From assembly GCA_027490995.1 (NCBI GenBank), contig JAIXWY010000003.1:186001-250000 (forward strand): DNA of 64,000 nucleotides. Direction: 5' to 3'. The notes beneath the pieces were generated by a model. That model had not been told where the DNA came from. It did no database searches and worked only from the letters and a program-made list of their open reading frames with translations. Every line of letters starts with the position of its first letter. Position 1 is the first letter of the stretch. Below, one piece after another: positions 48,001 through 56,141 of the stretch. The stretch comes from Opitutaceae bacterium (GTDB lineage: Bacteria > Verrucomicrobiota > Verrucomicrobiia > Opitutales > Opitutaceae). The position numbers were made by a program, and so were the translations under genes.

Positions 48001-50343
48001 CCGATGGATCGTCTCACGCAACTGATCGATGAGGCACAACCCTCGGTGGTGCTCTTGCAGGATCACCTCTCGGATCGCCTGCCCTCGGGCATGTTCTATG
48101 CACTCGCGATTGATGCCGGCGAAGCCTCTTTTGCCGGCGAATCGGCGGAGAATCCTCCCCCGGCCGGCGGTCCTGAAAGCCTGTTGTATGTCATGCACAC
48201 CTCGGGCTCCACGGGAACCCCGAAGGGCGTGGCGGTGCCGCACCGCGCCGTGCAGCGGCTCGTGATTGAGCCTAACTTCGTCTCAATCGCGGCGTCAGAC
48301 CGGGTGTTTCAGTATGCCCCGCTGTCGTTTGATGCGTCGGTGTTGGAAATCTGGCTGCCGCTGCTGAACGGCGCACAGCTTTGGATCGCGCCCCCGGGCG
48401 CCCTGACGCTCGCGGAGCTGGGTGCCGCGCTCCGTGCTTCGGGTGCGACGACAGCATGGTTCACGGCGGGTCTGTTCCATCAATTGATCGACCACCAGCT
48501 CGCTGACTTGTCCGGGCTGCGTCAGATCCTCGCGGGCGGTGACGCCCTGTCGGTTGCTCACGTCCGTGCCCTTGCGAAGGCGCAGCCGACTCTCCGCATC
48601 ATCAACGGTTACGGGCCCACGGAAAACACCGTGTTTACCACGTGCCACACGGTCTTCGCCGCGGCGAACCTCGGAACCAGCGTGCCGATTGGACGTCCGG
48701 TGAACGGCACGAGTGTCCTCATCGTGGACCGCCGCGGTGAACCGGTGCCCGTCGGAGTGCCCGGCGAACTTGTGACCGGCGGAACCGGACTGGCGCGCGG
48801 GTATTTCCGGCAACCCGAGGCGACAGCGGAGCGCTTTGTGAGCCACCCCGGCTTAAACGGCGAGGGTACGCGAGTGTATCGCACGGGTGACCGGGCGCGG
48901 TGGCTGCCGGACGGGACGATCGAGTTCCTGGGTCGCCTGGATCAGCAGGTCAAACTCCGTGGCTTCCGGATTGAACTTGGCGAGATCGAGGCTGCGCTGC
49001 GCGAGCAGCACGCGGTGCGCGATGCCGTGGCCCACGTCCGCGGGACGGGTGCGGACAAACAACTGGTCGCGTACTTTACGACCGCCGCGGACGAATCGCC
49101 TGCGCCGGCCGAGCTGCGAGAGTTCCTCGGCGGCCGCTTACCGGCTTACATGGTTCCGGCGGTCTTCGTGCGTTTGGCGGAGCTTCCGCTCGGACGGAAC
49201 GGGAAGGTTAACCGCCGTGCCCTGCCGGATCCCGATACGGTCGCGGGCGCGCAAGCCAGCGGTCTCGGCCCCCGCACACCGCTGGAAGCCCGTCTGGTGG
49301 CCATTTGGCAGGACGTGCTCGGCGTTGCCCACGTCGGGGTTCGCGATCTCTTCTTTGAGCTGGGTGGTCACTCGCTCTTGGCGACGCGCCTGCTGGCGGA
49401 AGTGGAGAAGCGCATCGGTGCCCGAGTGACGCTGAACACCCTCTTCGAAGAGGGGACGATCGAGGCGATGGCGGCGGCGATTGAGTCGGGTGCGCCGGCT
49501 TCGGCGGCCTCGCCCTTGGTGGCCTTGAAGCCAGAAGGTTCACGACGTCCCTTCTTCTGCGTCCATCCCGGAGGCGGATCGGTGCTCTCGTACTTCGACT
49601 TGGCCGCCCGATTCCCCGCGGAGCGTTCCTTCTACGCGCTGCAGGCATCGGGCTTGGACGGCAGCGTGCCTCCGTTGCGCTCGGTCGAGGAGATGGCTGC
49701 GGCGTATCTCGCCGCGATCCGCGCGGCCTTTCCGGGTGGAGGTCCTTACCACCTCGGCGGCCACTCGTTTGGCGCAAGTGTGGCGTTTGAAATGGCGCGG
49801 CAACTTGAGACGATCCACGGCGAGAAGGTGGGTGCCCTCGTCCTGCTCGATCACCTCGCTCCGGACCGCGCGCGAACGATGATCGACCACGAACCGACAG
49901 ACGTCGAAGCGTTGGAATTCATGGCGCACCAGATCGGCGCCCACTTCGGGGTCCGTTTTCACCTCCCAGCGTCGGAGATGGAGTCACGTTCGACGGCGGA
50001 GCGCCTCGAGTTTTTCCTCGAGCGCGCGCGCGAGGTGGGCATCGCTCCTCCCGGAGCGGATGTGGCCATGATCGCCGGACTCGTGGCCGTTTATCAGGCG
50101 AACCTGCACGCGTTGCTCCATTACCATCCCGGTACCTTTGGCGGCGGATTGACCTTAGTCCGCACGGCGGGCTTTGCGGCGGAGACTTCCGAGGCTCCGG
50201 CCGCCGGCTGGGACACGCTGGCGCGCGGGCCCGTCGTGATCGTGGACGCAGACGGCGACCATACGAGCATGCTGCGTGCGCCCCACGTGATCGGTCTTGC
50301 CGCGCGCCTCGGCGAGCTCCTTGACGCCGCCGACACCCCCTGA
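42055..50343 (+). CDS. NRPS 4: C-A(NMT)-PCP-C-A-PCP-TE, modules 8 (N-methyl-Asn) and 9 (Val-like), release
   Basis: 2762 residues from ATG 42055; GTG 42052 is an alternative. C8 has HHIIGDGW. A8 reads D-L-T-K-V-G-E-V-G-K, one change from the Asn code DLTKLGEVGK. A SAM methyltransferase (about 945-1205; LEIGSGSGMILFAL; INSVIQYF) is inserted between core motifs A8 and A10, the standard place for N-methylating domains. PCP8 is GGHSL. C9 has HHIVSDGW. A9 (about 1895-2390) reads D-A-L-W-L-G-G-V-F-K, nearest to Val codes of the DALWxGGTFK type. PCP9 is followed by a thioesterase (2490-2760) with GHSFGAS (about 2569), LLDHLAP and GDHTSM for the Ser-Asp-His triad. TE should release the nonapeptide, most likely by lactonisation onto Ser2. 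The gene starts about 30 bp after NRPS 3. Confidence 0.93.
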   Translation: MKPDPADQELALLAQLLADEGIERVETTIPRLAEGAPVPASFQQERLWLLQQMEPESSAMNMSAALALDGRLDVPALSRAIGAVVDRHAVLRTTFAVEGEALQQRIGPVAAFALTAEDVIDDDAVKRRVAEETQRVFDLRRGPLFRAVLLRRSSERHILIIALHHIIGDGWSIGVFARELGECYAALCMGRAPVVAPLPVSYGDYAAWQRARLGKEQVKAGLDWWCRELAGLPETELPTDFRRPAVAGPIDGGRVAFAWSPALTKSLRALAETEGATPAMVATASLHALLARYTGETDIAVGMPSANRTPSEVENLIGFFVNLLVVRTSVDGTAGFRTLVRAVRQRMLAAHEFGEIPFQQIVDELKPTRRPNRHPLFQVALAFQNAPGGALSLPGLTVARLDDDQTARFDLEVFLSDREGQLVGTLAYDRRLFRPETMARLAEHWQTLLTSALAAPDAPLALLPMLSRAERARLLDADDVTQRSWPAGTVVDLWRARVAATPTAIALRDGETQWTVAELDARARSIAAELQRRGVGPESLVAVWLDRSPELVAAILGVLETGAAYLPLDPANPVERLRYMLDDSRAVWVLGRSRPSGAPEALWIDLGSIRPVALGAGTEPARPILPASLAYVIYTSGSTGRPKGSEITHAGLINYLRWAVEAYDVASGAGAPLHSSIAFDLTVTSLFPPLLVGRPIDIVREVAGPEGLARQLRSGANASPVKVTPAHLHLLNDLLPPSEARGRARCFVIGGEQLLPAHVAFWRKYAPETRLINEYGPTETVVGCCVHEVTDADLDGEVIPIGRPIANTRLYVLDAALEPVSTGVPGELWIGGAGVARGYRFRPDLSADRFRPDPYSPEAGARMYRTGDRVVRRADGVLEFLGRCDDQFKLRGYRVEPGEIEAALALHPAVRETSVILREDRPGDARLVAYVAAAMDVAQPGVDQERWQDEHVDQWRLMFEENYRQPGVGEDPTFNIIGWNSSYDGEPMSAAEIREWLDDTVAQLRRGAPRRVLEIGSGSGMILFALAPDCTEYLGLDLSAAAAETVRRIAAERGLASVRARQAEAGDFSGIVPASYDLTVINSVIQYFSGPEHLERVLRGAIAATAPGGRVFVGDVRSLALLPVYHASVQFHRAAGEVTRAELATRVQRGLAREEELVVDPGFFRALVEKEPALTGVEFRVRIGSCVNELTKFRYDVILQVGNPRPATDVAAPVRYVLSTPVAESLARDLQVLAWLESGGGVGTVAEFRDVLQRRVAGLAPARTATDSVLPDSRVAGTLTNQPLQAKLARRLVPRLREHLKGRVPDYMIPAAFVLLERLPLTVNGKVDRRALPLPVEEPETVGAAYVAPRSPEEEMLAAIWTDLLGLPRVGMDDDFFALGGHSLLAAQLVARVRAVAGADLALATVFERPTIAGLAPLLAAGRAETAVQPVIERGDDAEWAPLSFSQERLWFLEQLVPGQVTYHVSVLLRLGGQLDVAALGRALDGLVVRHAALRTVFADVGGRGQQRALPADSVGLVEEDMRVLPAAERAAAVKTRAARRAAEPFDFARGPFLRASLYRTDDAEWRLLIATHHIVSDGWSISVAVRELAELYAAARAGRSSSLVAPQLQYADYARWQRGWMRDAVLTEKLAFWRANLADAPQLELPTDHARPAVLSGRGSRVPFALSRETTETLNEIAREHGATLFMVLLAAFTAWLRRESGQDDLVIGTSVANRQRRELEPLVGFFVNTLALRQDTTATQTFADLVLQSRRTCLDAYAHQEVPFEAVVEAVAPRRDLSRTPLFQVVLVLLNLPPAEFRLEELVIAEEPLPVEISKFELMLLLQETPQGLAGAWEFSTDLFSAETVTRFGRHLATLADVAARAPATSLEALPLQAPAEVRRRLDQWNEAARLVPPAITVAARFEQIAARRAGEPALVQGDVTWTYDELNARANRLAWHLRGMGIQGEAPVALLMERSPEAVMAMLAVAKAGGFFIPLNPDDPMDRLTQLIDEAQPSVVLLQDHLSDRLPSGMFYALAIDAGEASFAGESAENPPPAGGPESLLYVMHTSGSTGTPKGVAVPHRAVQRLVIEPNFVSIAASDRVFQYAPLSFDASVLEIWLPLLNGAQLWIAPPGALTLAELGAALRASGATTAWFTAGLFHQLIDHQLADLSGLRQILAGGDALSVAHVRALAKAQPTLRIINGYGPTENTVFTTCHTVFAAANLGTSVPIGRPVNGTSVLIVDRRGEPVPVGVPGELVTGGTGLARGYFRQPEATAERFVSHPGLNGEGTRVYRTGDRARWLPDGTIEFLGRLDQQVKLRGFRIELGEIEAALREQHAVRDAVAHVRGTGADKQLVAYFTTAADESPAPAELREFLGGRLPAYMVPAVFVRLAELPLGRNGKVNRRALPDPDTVAGAQASGLGPRTPLEARLVAIWQDVLGVAHVGVRDLFFELGGHSLLATRLLAEVEKRIGARVTLNTLFEEGTIEAMAAAIESGAPASAASPLVALKPEGSRRPFFCVHPGGGSVLSYFDLAARFPAERSFYALQASGLDGSVPPLRSVEEMAAAYLAAIRAAFPGGGPYHLGGHSFGASVAFEMARQLETIHGEKVGALVLLDHLAPDRARTMIDHEPTDVEALEFMAHQIGAHFGVRFHLPASEMESRSTAERLEFFLERAREVGIAPPGADVAMIAGLVAVYQANLHALLHYHPGTFGGGLTLVRTAGFAAETSEAPAAGWDTLARGPVVIVDADGDHTSMLRAPHVIGLAARLGELLDAADTP

Positions 50344-50372
50344 TCGATTTTTAACCAAACTGCCTCCCGCTT

Positions 50373-51962
50373 ATGTCCAACGCCCTCTATCTTCGGCAAA
50401 ACGTCCAGGTCGAGCCCCTCGTCGAATCGTGGTATGCGTGGTCGCATCTCATTTCGCCGGCGACGGCCGCGATGAACATTGTCGATCGCCACCTCAAGAT
50501 CATGCAGTCGTACGTGCAGGCACCGCAGGTGCACGCCGCGGCGGTGAAGAATCCCGCGATGTTGGGCGGGCCGTTCATCGATTACGATGGCAAGCGCGTG
50601 GACGAAATCCAGGCCCTGATCGACAAGACGAAGCGGGATCAGGGTCAGATGATCGCCTTCACCGAGGCGATCAAGCAGCTCGACCAGATGCTGCGCGTCG
50701 AGGCGAAGGGATTCTCGCTCGAGCCGCTGTACGCGAAGGTGCCGGAAATTCTGAAGGGGTACGTCGAGCTGGTGTACGACATGAACAACCAGCCGTCCTT
50801 CCGGCTGATCGAGCCCCTGCTGTATCAAAGTAAATACTACGATGCGGGCCGACAGAGCCTGATGCTCTCCCTGATCAGCAGCGATGACCGCCCCTTTATT
50901 CTGAGCACCCCCCGCCTCCGGACCCCCGGCGACGTCCATGTCCAGATCCCATTCGAAAGTCCGGTGATCGACGAACTTTTTGCGATGAAATGGAAGGCCG
51001 GCTCTGTGGATGCGATTGCGGACAAGCTTGGTGTGGCGGCGGAGGATCGGGAGTCGTTTGCCAAGATGTTCACGTCGGAGGCGCCGCGTCGCTACGAACC
51101 TTACACGGGCGAGGGCGTTCGCTGGCGGTACTTCGGCCATGCCTGCATTCTCGTGGAGGCGGGTGGCACCTCGGTGCTTCTCGATCCGGTACTCAGCTAC
51201 ACGTACGATCACGAGATTGCGCGTTTCACGTACGAGGATCTGCCGGAGACGATCGATTACGTCCTGATCACGCACAATCACCAGGATCACATCCTGTTCG
51301 AGACGATGCTCCAGCTGCGCGGACGCGTGAAGCACGTGGTGGTGCCCCGCAACGGCAACGGTGCGATTCAGGACCCGTCGCTGAAAATGATGCTCGAGGC
51401 GGTGGGCTTTAAGAGCGTCCTTTCGATCGAGGAGTTTGAGACGATTCAGACCCCGGTGGGTCGGATCACCGGCTTACCGTTCTTCGGTGAACACGCGGAT
51501 CTCGCGATTCGCACGAAGAGCGCGTTCCTCGTCGACCTCCACGGCCACCGCCTGATGTTCGCGGCCGACTCCTGCAACGTGGAGCCGAAGCTGTACGAGT
51601 ACACGCAGAAGCTCACGGGCAACGTCGACGTGCTCTTCCTCGGCATGGAGTGCGACGGAGCGCCCCTTTCGTGGATGTATGGGCCGCTGTTGACGAAGCC
51701 CTTGGACCGAAAGATGGACCACTCCCGGCGTCTGGCGGGCTCGAACTACGAGCGCGGCATCGACATTGTGCGCCGCTTCGGCTGCAAGGAGGCGTACGTT
51801 TACGCGATGGGTCAGGAGCCGTGGCTGAACTACGTGATGAGCATCAAGTACACGGAGGAGTCGAACCCGATTAAGGCGTCGAACCAGCTGGTCGCCGAGT
51901 GCCGCGCCCATGGCCTGAAGGCCGAGCGCCTATTCGGTGAACGCGAGATCCTGATCGCCTGA
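50373..51962 (+). CDS. CmlA-like diiron beta-hydroxylase with metallo-beta-lactamase fold
   Basis: 529 residues, the size of CmlA from chloramphenicol biosynthesis (about 532). A helical/beta N-terminal domain of some 240 residues precedes a metallo-beta-lactamase-type domain with VLITHNHQDHILFETMLQLR, the HxHxDH metal motif, then FFGEHADL and MFAADSCN, which supply further ligands. Unlike hydrolases of this fold, CmlA and relatives (for example FrsH in FR900359 biosynthesis) bind a dinuclear iron site and hydroxylate the beta-carbon of a PCP-bound amino acid. It lies 29 bp after the terminal NRPS and overlaps the glycosyltransferase by one base (TGATG). The substrate is unknown: Tyr/Phe4, Asn8, Gln6 and the Val-like residue 9 are candidates. 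A simple hydrolase role is unlikely given length and context. Confidence 0.85.
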   Translation: MSNALYLRQNVQVEPLVESWYAWSHLISPATAAMNIVDRHLKIMQSYVQAPQVHAAAVKNPAMLGGPFIDYDGKRVDEIQALIDKTKRDQGQMIAFTEAIKQLDQMLRVEAKGFSLEPLYAKVPEILKGYVELVYDMNNQPSFRLIEPLLYQSKYYDAGRQSLMLSLISSDDRPFILSTPRLRTPGDVHVQIPFESPVIDELFAMKWKAGSVDAIADKLGVAAEDRESFAKMFTSEAPRRYEPYTGEGVRWRYFGHACILVEAGGTSVLLDPVLSYTYDHEIARFTYEDLPETIDYVLITHNHQDHILFETMLQLRGRVKHVVVPRNGNGAIQDPSLKMMLEAVGFKSVLSIEEFETIQTPVGRITGLPFFGEHADLAIRTKSAFLVDLHGHRLMFAADSCNVEPKLYEYTQKLTGNVDVLFLGMECDGAPLSWMYGPLLTKPLDRKMDHSRRLAGSNYERGIDIVRRFGCKEAYVYAMGQEPWLNYVMSIKYTEESNPIKASNQLVAECRAHGLKAERLFGEREILIA

Positions 51963-53164
51963 TGAAAGCGGTCTTCCTCAACGTTTCTGCGCCGGGGCAC
52001 GTCATCCCGACCCTCGGGCTGGTCAGCGAGCTCGTGAGCCGCGGTGATCGCGTCGCGTACTTTGAGGTGCCGCCCTTCCAAGCGGAGATCGAGTCGCGGG
52101 GTGCGGTGTTCCACGCCTATCCCCCGATCGCGCCGTACCCTGGACCGGGCGGAGCGAACCAATACTACCTGGGTCCCGTGCTCACGTGGTGTGCGCGCGA
52201 GTGGGTGCCCGCGCTCTTGGAGCGCGTGCGGGCGGAGCGGCCTGATTACATTGTGCACGACTCGCTCTGCCTTTGGGGCCGGATTTTGGCACACGCGCTC
52301 GGCGTGCCAGCGGTGGCGTCAGTGGCGACCGCCGGATTCACCCCGCAGACCTTCCATGCTTGCCCGCGACTGCGCCCACAGCGCCGCGCGTGGATCGCGG
52401 AAGCGAGCGCAGGCCTGAAGCTCTTCCGGGATTGGCGACGTGACCTCGCGACGCGGTATGGTCTGCCCCGTCCGATCAATTTCGTCGACACCTTCACCAA
52501 CCAGCAGCCGCTGAACCTCGTGCACCTCCCGCGGGCGCTCCAGCCGTATGCCGAGGCATTTGGTCCGGAGTATGCCTTCGTCGGCGTGTGTACCTCGGCG
52601 CGTGAGCGGCCGACGGATTTCTCCTTTGCGCGGTTGGATGGACGGCCGCTGGTGTACGTGTCGTTCGGCACGATTCACAATCCCGGACTGGCCTTCTTCC
52701 GGAGCCTGCTGGCCGCCGTGGCGACGCGTGACTGGCAGACCGTGCTTGTGCTCAGTCCGGGGATCGAACCGGCGCAGCTCGGGGAGATTCCCGGGAACGT
52801 GATCGTCTTTGCGCCGGGTACGGCGCCGCAGTTGCAGCTCCTCGAGCGAGCGGCGGCGTTTGTGACCCATGGGGCGGGCGGTGGACTTCGCGAAGGCGCT
52901 TGGTTCGGCGTGCCGATGGTGGCGGTCCCGCAGACCTACGAGCAGGAAATCCTCTCCGCGCACCTGGAGGCGCAGGGTGCCGGCGTGATGCTGGAGCCGG
53001 CGCGGGTCACGACCGCAACGCTGGGCGCTGCGATTGAGCGGACGGTGACCGAGTCCGCGATGCGTGTGCGCGCGGGCGCGTTACGTGACGCGTCCCGGGC
53101 GGCTGGAGGTGCAGCCGCGGCGGCGGACGCGATCGCCGCCTACGTGGCGCGGGCGAGGCGCTGA
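51962..53164 (+). CDS. GT1-family (UGT/MGT-like) glycosyltransferase
   Basis: 400 residues with a GT-B fold. The N-terminal acceptor domain starts MKAVFLNVSAPGHVIPTLGL, where the His is the conserved catalytic base of this group. The C-terminal donor domain has PLVYVSFGTI and then FVTHGAGGGLREGAWFGVPM, the HGGxxx nucleotide-sugar motif of macrolide-type GT1 enzymes. It should transfer a sugar from an NDP-donor to the lipopeptide. Hassallidins and herbicolin A both carry a sugar on the hydroxylated fatty acid, so the 3-hydroxyl of the acyl chain is the likeliest acceptor; Thr side chains are alternatives. It is translationally coupled to the CmlA-like gene. No sugar-biosynthesis genes are nearby, so a common donor such as UDP-glucose or GDP-mannose is likely (inference). 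Confidence 0.88.
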   Translation: MKAVFLNVSAPGHVIPTLGLVSELVSRGDRVAYFEVPPFQAEIESRGAVFHAYPPIAPYPGPGGANQYYLGPVLTWCAREWVPALLERVRAERPDYIVHDSLCLWGRILAHALGVPAVASVATAGFTPQTFHACPRLRPQRRAWIAEASAGLKLFRDWRRDLATRYGLPRPINFVDTFTNQQPLNLVHLPRALQPYAEAFGPEYAFVGVCTSARERPTDFSFARLDGRPLVYVSFGTIHNPGLAFFRSLLAAVATRDWQTVLVLSPGIEPAQLGEIPGNVIVFAPGTAPQLQLLERAAAFVTHGAGGGLREGAWFGVPMVAVPQTYEQEILSAHLEAQGAGVMLEPARVTTATLGAAIERTVTESAMRVRAGALRDASRAAGGAAAAADAIAAYVARARR

Positions 53165-53209
53165 GTCCAAACCCACACATTTTTCTGAGTCTAACCCCGG
53201 ATCTTTCCA

Positions 53210-53428
53210 ATGAGCAACGACACTGAAGATACGACGACCTACCACGTGGTCGTGAATGGTGAGGAGCAGTACTCGATCTGGCCGGCCTACAAGCCGTTGC
53301 CGGCGGGTTGGCGCGAGGCCGGTAAGTCCGGACTGAAGGCCGAATGCCTCGAGCACATCAAGACCGTGTGGACCGATATGCGACCCCTGAGCCTGCGGCG
53401 GCAGATGGACGCGGCTGGCTCGGCGTGA
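53210..53428 (+). CDS. MbtH-like protein
   Basis: 72 residues with the full MbtH signature: [40 protein letters not shown] and [11 protein letters not shown], including the invariant tryptophans. MbtH proteins bind the large subdomain of A domains and are needed for solubility or activity of many of them. It is the only copy in the window, so it probably serves one or more of the nine A domains of this line. It begins 45 bp after the glycosyltransferase stop. Its stop (53426-53428) overlaps the probable GTG start of the phosphopantetheinyl transferase. Confidence 0.96.
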   Translation: MSNDTEDTTTYHVVVNGEEQYSIWPAYKPLPAGWREAGKSGLKAECLEHIKTVWTDMRPLSLRRQMDAAGSA

Positions 53429-54162
53429 GTGGTCCCGGGCTCTGCTCGCGGGACGATGTGCTCAACGTGAAGGTGCACGTCTGGCGTCTGCCCCTTGAGC
53501 GCGCCCCGGCGACGGTGGCCGCTTGGTTAGCGGAGCTTTCGGTCGAGGAGCAGGCCCGCGCCGCGCGCTTTCGGCAGCCGGCCGACGTGGCTCGCTTTGT
53601 TCTCGGGCGGCGGGCGCTGCGGCGCATCCTCGCCGCACGGCTCGGCTGCGCTCCGGCCGCGGTGCCCTTGATCACCGGGCCGAACGGCAAGCCCTTGCTC
53701 GCGGCCGGACAGGCCCCCTGGCACTTCAATCTCAGTCACAGTGGCGACTGGGTGCTCCTTGTGCTCGCTTGGGAGCGCCGGGTGGGCATCGACGTGGAGG
53801 CGTGGCGCGAGCTTGAGTTCGCGGCGCTCGCGGAGCGCGCGTTCGCTCCGGAGGAGCGTGCGGCGCTGCTGGACGCGTCGGAGGCGGAGCAGGCCGCCAC
53901 CTTTTTCGCGATTTGGACCCGCAAAGAAGCACTCCTGAAGGCCCGCGGGCTGGGGTTGGGAGCGTTTCCACTGGAGGACTTCGCGGTGGAGGCGGATCCC
54001 GCGGTGCCCCGGCCGCGCGTCCTGCGGTGGCGGGGGGAAGAAGAGCCGGGTCGGACCTGGAGCCTCTTCACGCTGCCGGTGGCCGGCCGGTGCAGCGCCT
54101 GTGTGGCGGTGGAAGGTCGCGATCAGAATGCCGTCATTTCCGTCGCGCTCGACGAGCCGTGA
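53425..54162 (+). CDS. Sfp-type 4'-phosphopantetheinyl transferase
   Basis: 245 residues from GTG 53425, chosen because GTGA overlaps the mbtH stop; GTG codons at 53458 and 53467 are also possible. Motifs include [35 protein letters not shown] (Mg/CoA-binding Asp and Glu) and [19 protein letters not shown], the WxxKEA motif of Sfp-type enzymes. It transfers phosphopantetheine from CoA to the conserved Ser of the ACP and PCP domains encoded upstream, turning apo synthases into active ones. It is the last gene of the plus-strand operon and faces the type II thioesterase gene. Confidence 0.93.
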   Translation: MSGPGLCSRDDVLNVKVHVWRLPLERAPATVAAWLAELSVEEQARAARFRQPADVARFVLGRRALRRILAARLGCAPAAVPLITGPNGKPLLAAGQAPWHFNLSHSGDWVLLVLAWERRVGIDVEAWRELEFAALAERAFAPEERAALLDASEAEQAATFFAIWTRKEALLKARGLGLGAFPLEDFAVEADPAVPRPRVLRWRGEEEPGRTWSLFTLPVAGRCSACVAVEGRDQNAVISVALDEP

Positions 54163-54169
54163 CGCGAGG

Positions 54170-54200
54170 GCCCGGGCCGCGGCGGGAACGCCTCCCGGGC
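54170..54200. terminator. GC-rich hairpin between convergent genes (weak candidate)
   Basis: GCCCGGG (54170-54176) can pair with CCCGGGC (54194-54200) across a 17-base loop. It sits in the 50-bp gap between the phosphopantetheinyl transferase stop and the convergent thioesterase stop. There is no T-run on either side, so intrinsic termination is uncertain. Confidence 0.3.
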
Positions 54201-54212
54201 GGGCCGGATCAG

Positions 54213-55031
54213 TTAGCTGACGGACAGCAGGAACTCCTGGGTGGCGCGGGCAGCGCCGGCGGGATCGGCCTGGAGGAAGAAGTGATCGCCGGGGAAGGTC
54301 CGTGTCGTAAGAGGACCGGCGACCAGCGAGCGCCACGCTGCGAGGTCGGCTGCGCTGACGAGGGGATCGCGCTCGCCGCCGAAGGCGGCGACCGGGCAGC
54401 GGACTTCTGGGCCGATGGAGTGCTGGTAACTCTCGTAGAGCGCAATGTCGGCGCGGAGTGTCGGCAGCACGAGGGCGAGCAGCTCTGGATTGGCGAGGAC
54501 GGCGGGCGGGATCCCATTGTAGCGGTCGCGCAGGGCGGTAACGAACTCGCCATCGGGCAGCGGAGCGAGGCGTGGCTCGGGGACCGGGTGGATGGGTGGG
54601 CGGGCGCCGGCGAGGATGAGCGCGCGCGGGCCGGGTCGGCCGGCGGCCTGCAGCTCGCGGGTTAAGGCGTAGGCGAAGAGAGCGCCGAGACTATGGCCCA
54701 TCACCGCATACGGTGGAGCGAAGTGGGGTGTGAGTTGGTTTCGCAGCTGCGCGAGGGCCTCGGCGAACGACGTGAGGGGTCGTTCCCGCAACCGCGTCTC
54801 GCGCCCGGGAAACCGGACGGCCCACAGTTCGATGCGCGGATCCAGGTGGGCGGCCCAAGGAAAATACGCGGAGGCGCCGCCACCGGCGAACGGAAACGCG
54901 TAGAGACGAAGGGTGGCGGCGGGTGATGCTTTGACCCGATGGAGCCACGCTGACGGAGACGGAGACACGACGAGAGGTGGAGGGAAGCGAGACGAACGAC
55001 CGGGCTCGGCCGACGAGTCCTTAGCCGTCAC
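54213..55031 (-). CDS. type II (editing) thioesterase
   Basis: 272 residues of the alpha/beta-hydrolase fold. The core begins LRLYAFPFAGGGASAYFPWA, with the nucleophile in VMGHSLGALFAYAL, the Asp in GGERDPLVSA and the His in FPGDHFFLQA. These enzymes act in trans on NRPS/PKS lines, removing stalled or mis-primed acyl groups from carrier domains. The frame start at 55031 gives about 45 residues before the core, longer than usual; a GTG at 54968 would be nearer to family length. It lies convergent to the biosynthetic operon with only 50 bp between stops, so it needs its own promoter, possibly in the 84-bp gap at 55032-55115. Confidence 0.9.
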   Translation of the reverse strand: MTAKDSSAEPGRSSRFPPPLVVSPSPSAWLHRVKASPAATLRLYAFPFAGGGASAYFPWAAHLDPRIELWAVRFPGRETRLRERPLTSFAEALAQLRNQLTPHFAPPYAVMGHSLGALFAYALTRELQAAGRPGPRALILAGARPPIHPVPEPRLAPLPDGEFVTALRDRYNGIPPAVLANPELLALVLPTLRADIALYESYQHSIGPEVRCPVAAFGGERDPLVSAADLAAWRSLVAGPLTTRTFPGDHFFLQADPAGAARATQEFLLSVS

Positions 55032-55115
55032 GGTAGAGACGACGGCATCGCCCGCTGGCGAACGGGCGCGCGGCGTGGACCCGGATTCGGGAACGACACC
55101 GTGTGCCTTGCCGGG

Positions 55116-56141
55116 TCAGAAGTTGATCTGGATGCCTGTGTTCGTCTGGTACTGCAGTTCCTCGATTCCCGGGCCCGATTGGCCGTCGAACACGGCATGG
55201 AACGTCGTCATCAGAGCCATCCGCTTGGTGAGCTGCGTCTTGAGGCCGATCGAACCATTGTAGAGGAGGTATTGAGAGTCCTCAAACGACTGGAAGAAGA
55301 AGAACGTTTGTTGGAGCGACAGCGTCGGTGTGAACGCGTGGTTGAAGATCTGGTATGCACCGAAGCCGATGTGCTTGTCGTCGAGATCGGTGGCATAGTC
55401 CTTTTCACCGAACGAATACCCCAAACCCGGAGCGACCATGAGCAGCGTCTTCTGATTGCGCACGAGCGTGGTAGCGATACCGGCAAGTTCCTCCGTGCGG
55501 TGGAGGATCTGCTTGGGACGGTCGCGCATGGCCGTGGTGCGGGAGACGAAGCGGTACTTCTCGTTGAAGACGTAGTCGTACTGGAACGACGCTGAGATAT
55601 TGTCGGCGTAGGCTGGAGCAGGCTTGGCCCGGCCGTGATTGTAGCTGCCGGTGAAAGATGCGATGTGCTTGGGTGTGGCGCGCTCGAGCGCGAAGTTGAC
55701 GCCGATATTGCGGGACGCGTCGATGCCTCGGGACGGGGCGGCACCGGACATGTAGCCGATGTTGATCTGGATGCTTCGCGTCCAATGAATGTCATTGGCG
55801 CCGCTCGGCGGGGCCTTGGCTTGGGCGCCGTGCGAGCCGCCGATGGATGTGGCGGGGACGGTGGCGACGGCAGTCTCTGCTTCGGGCTCGGTTGCAGCTG
55901 CCGAAGCTTCGGTGGGGGTGGTGGCACTACCGCTCCGCGACTTGATCGCGCTCAGGGGGACGTTGAGCGTCCCGAGGACGGGATCCTTAAGTGTCAGATG
56001 ATCGGCGGATTCGGCGATTACTTCGCCCACGAGGGTGGTCCCATTGGCGAGGACGACGGTCTGGACCGCGGCAGCGCGGCCGAGGCCGGTGGCGAGGAAC
56101 AGAAGACTGAGGGCGAGGAGGGAGCGAAGAAGACGCGTCAT
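55116..56141 (-). CDS. DUF481-family outer membrane protein
   Basis: 341 residues from ATG 56141, chosen because MTRLLRSLLALSLLFLATGL is a clear Sec signal peptide ending GRAAA; the longer frame to 56330 has no such feature. After the signal comes a short domain (VVLANGTTLVGEVIAESADH), an Ala/Thr/Glu/Pro linker, then a C-terminal beta-barrel-like half with alternating strands (IQINIGYMSG, ISASFQYDYVFNEKYRF, FGAYQIFNHAF) ending in NTGIQINF, an outer-membrane-type terminal Phe. DUF481 proteins are small barrels of unknown role in Gram-negative bacteria. It is minus strand, with a structured intergenic stretch upstream. A direct link to lipopeptide secretion is possible but not shown. Confidence 0.8.
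   Translation of the reverse strand: MTRLLRSLLALSLLFLATGLGRAAAVQTVVLANGTTLVGEVIAESADHLTLKDPVLGTLNVPLSAIKSRSGSATTPTEASAAATEPEAETAVATVPATSIGGSHGAQAKAPPSGANDIHWTRSIQINIGYMSGAAPSRGIDASRNIGVNFALERATPKHIASFTGSYNHGRAKPAPAYADNISASFQYDYVFNEKYRFVSRTTAMRDRPKQILHRTEELAGIATTLVRNQKTLLMVAPGLGYSFGEKDYATDLDDKHIGFGAYQIFNHAFTPTLSLQQTFFFFQSFEDSQYLLYNGSIGLKTQLTKRMALMTTFHAVFDGQSGPGIEELQYQTNTGIQINF

Noticed and set aside
50373-51962. Metallo-beta-lactamase (resistance hydrolase) reading of the MBL-fold gene
   Set aside because: Length, N-terminal domain and position in the NRPS operon match CmlA-type hydroxylases rather than hydrolases.
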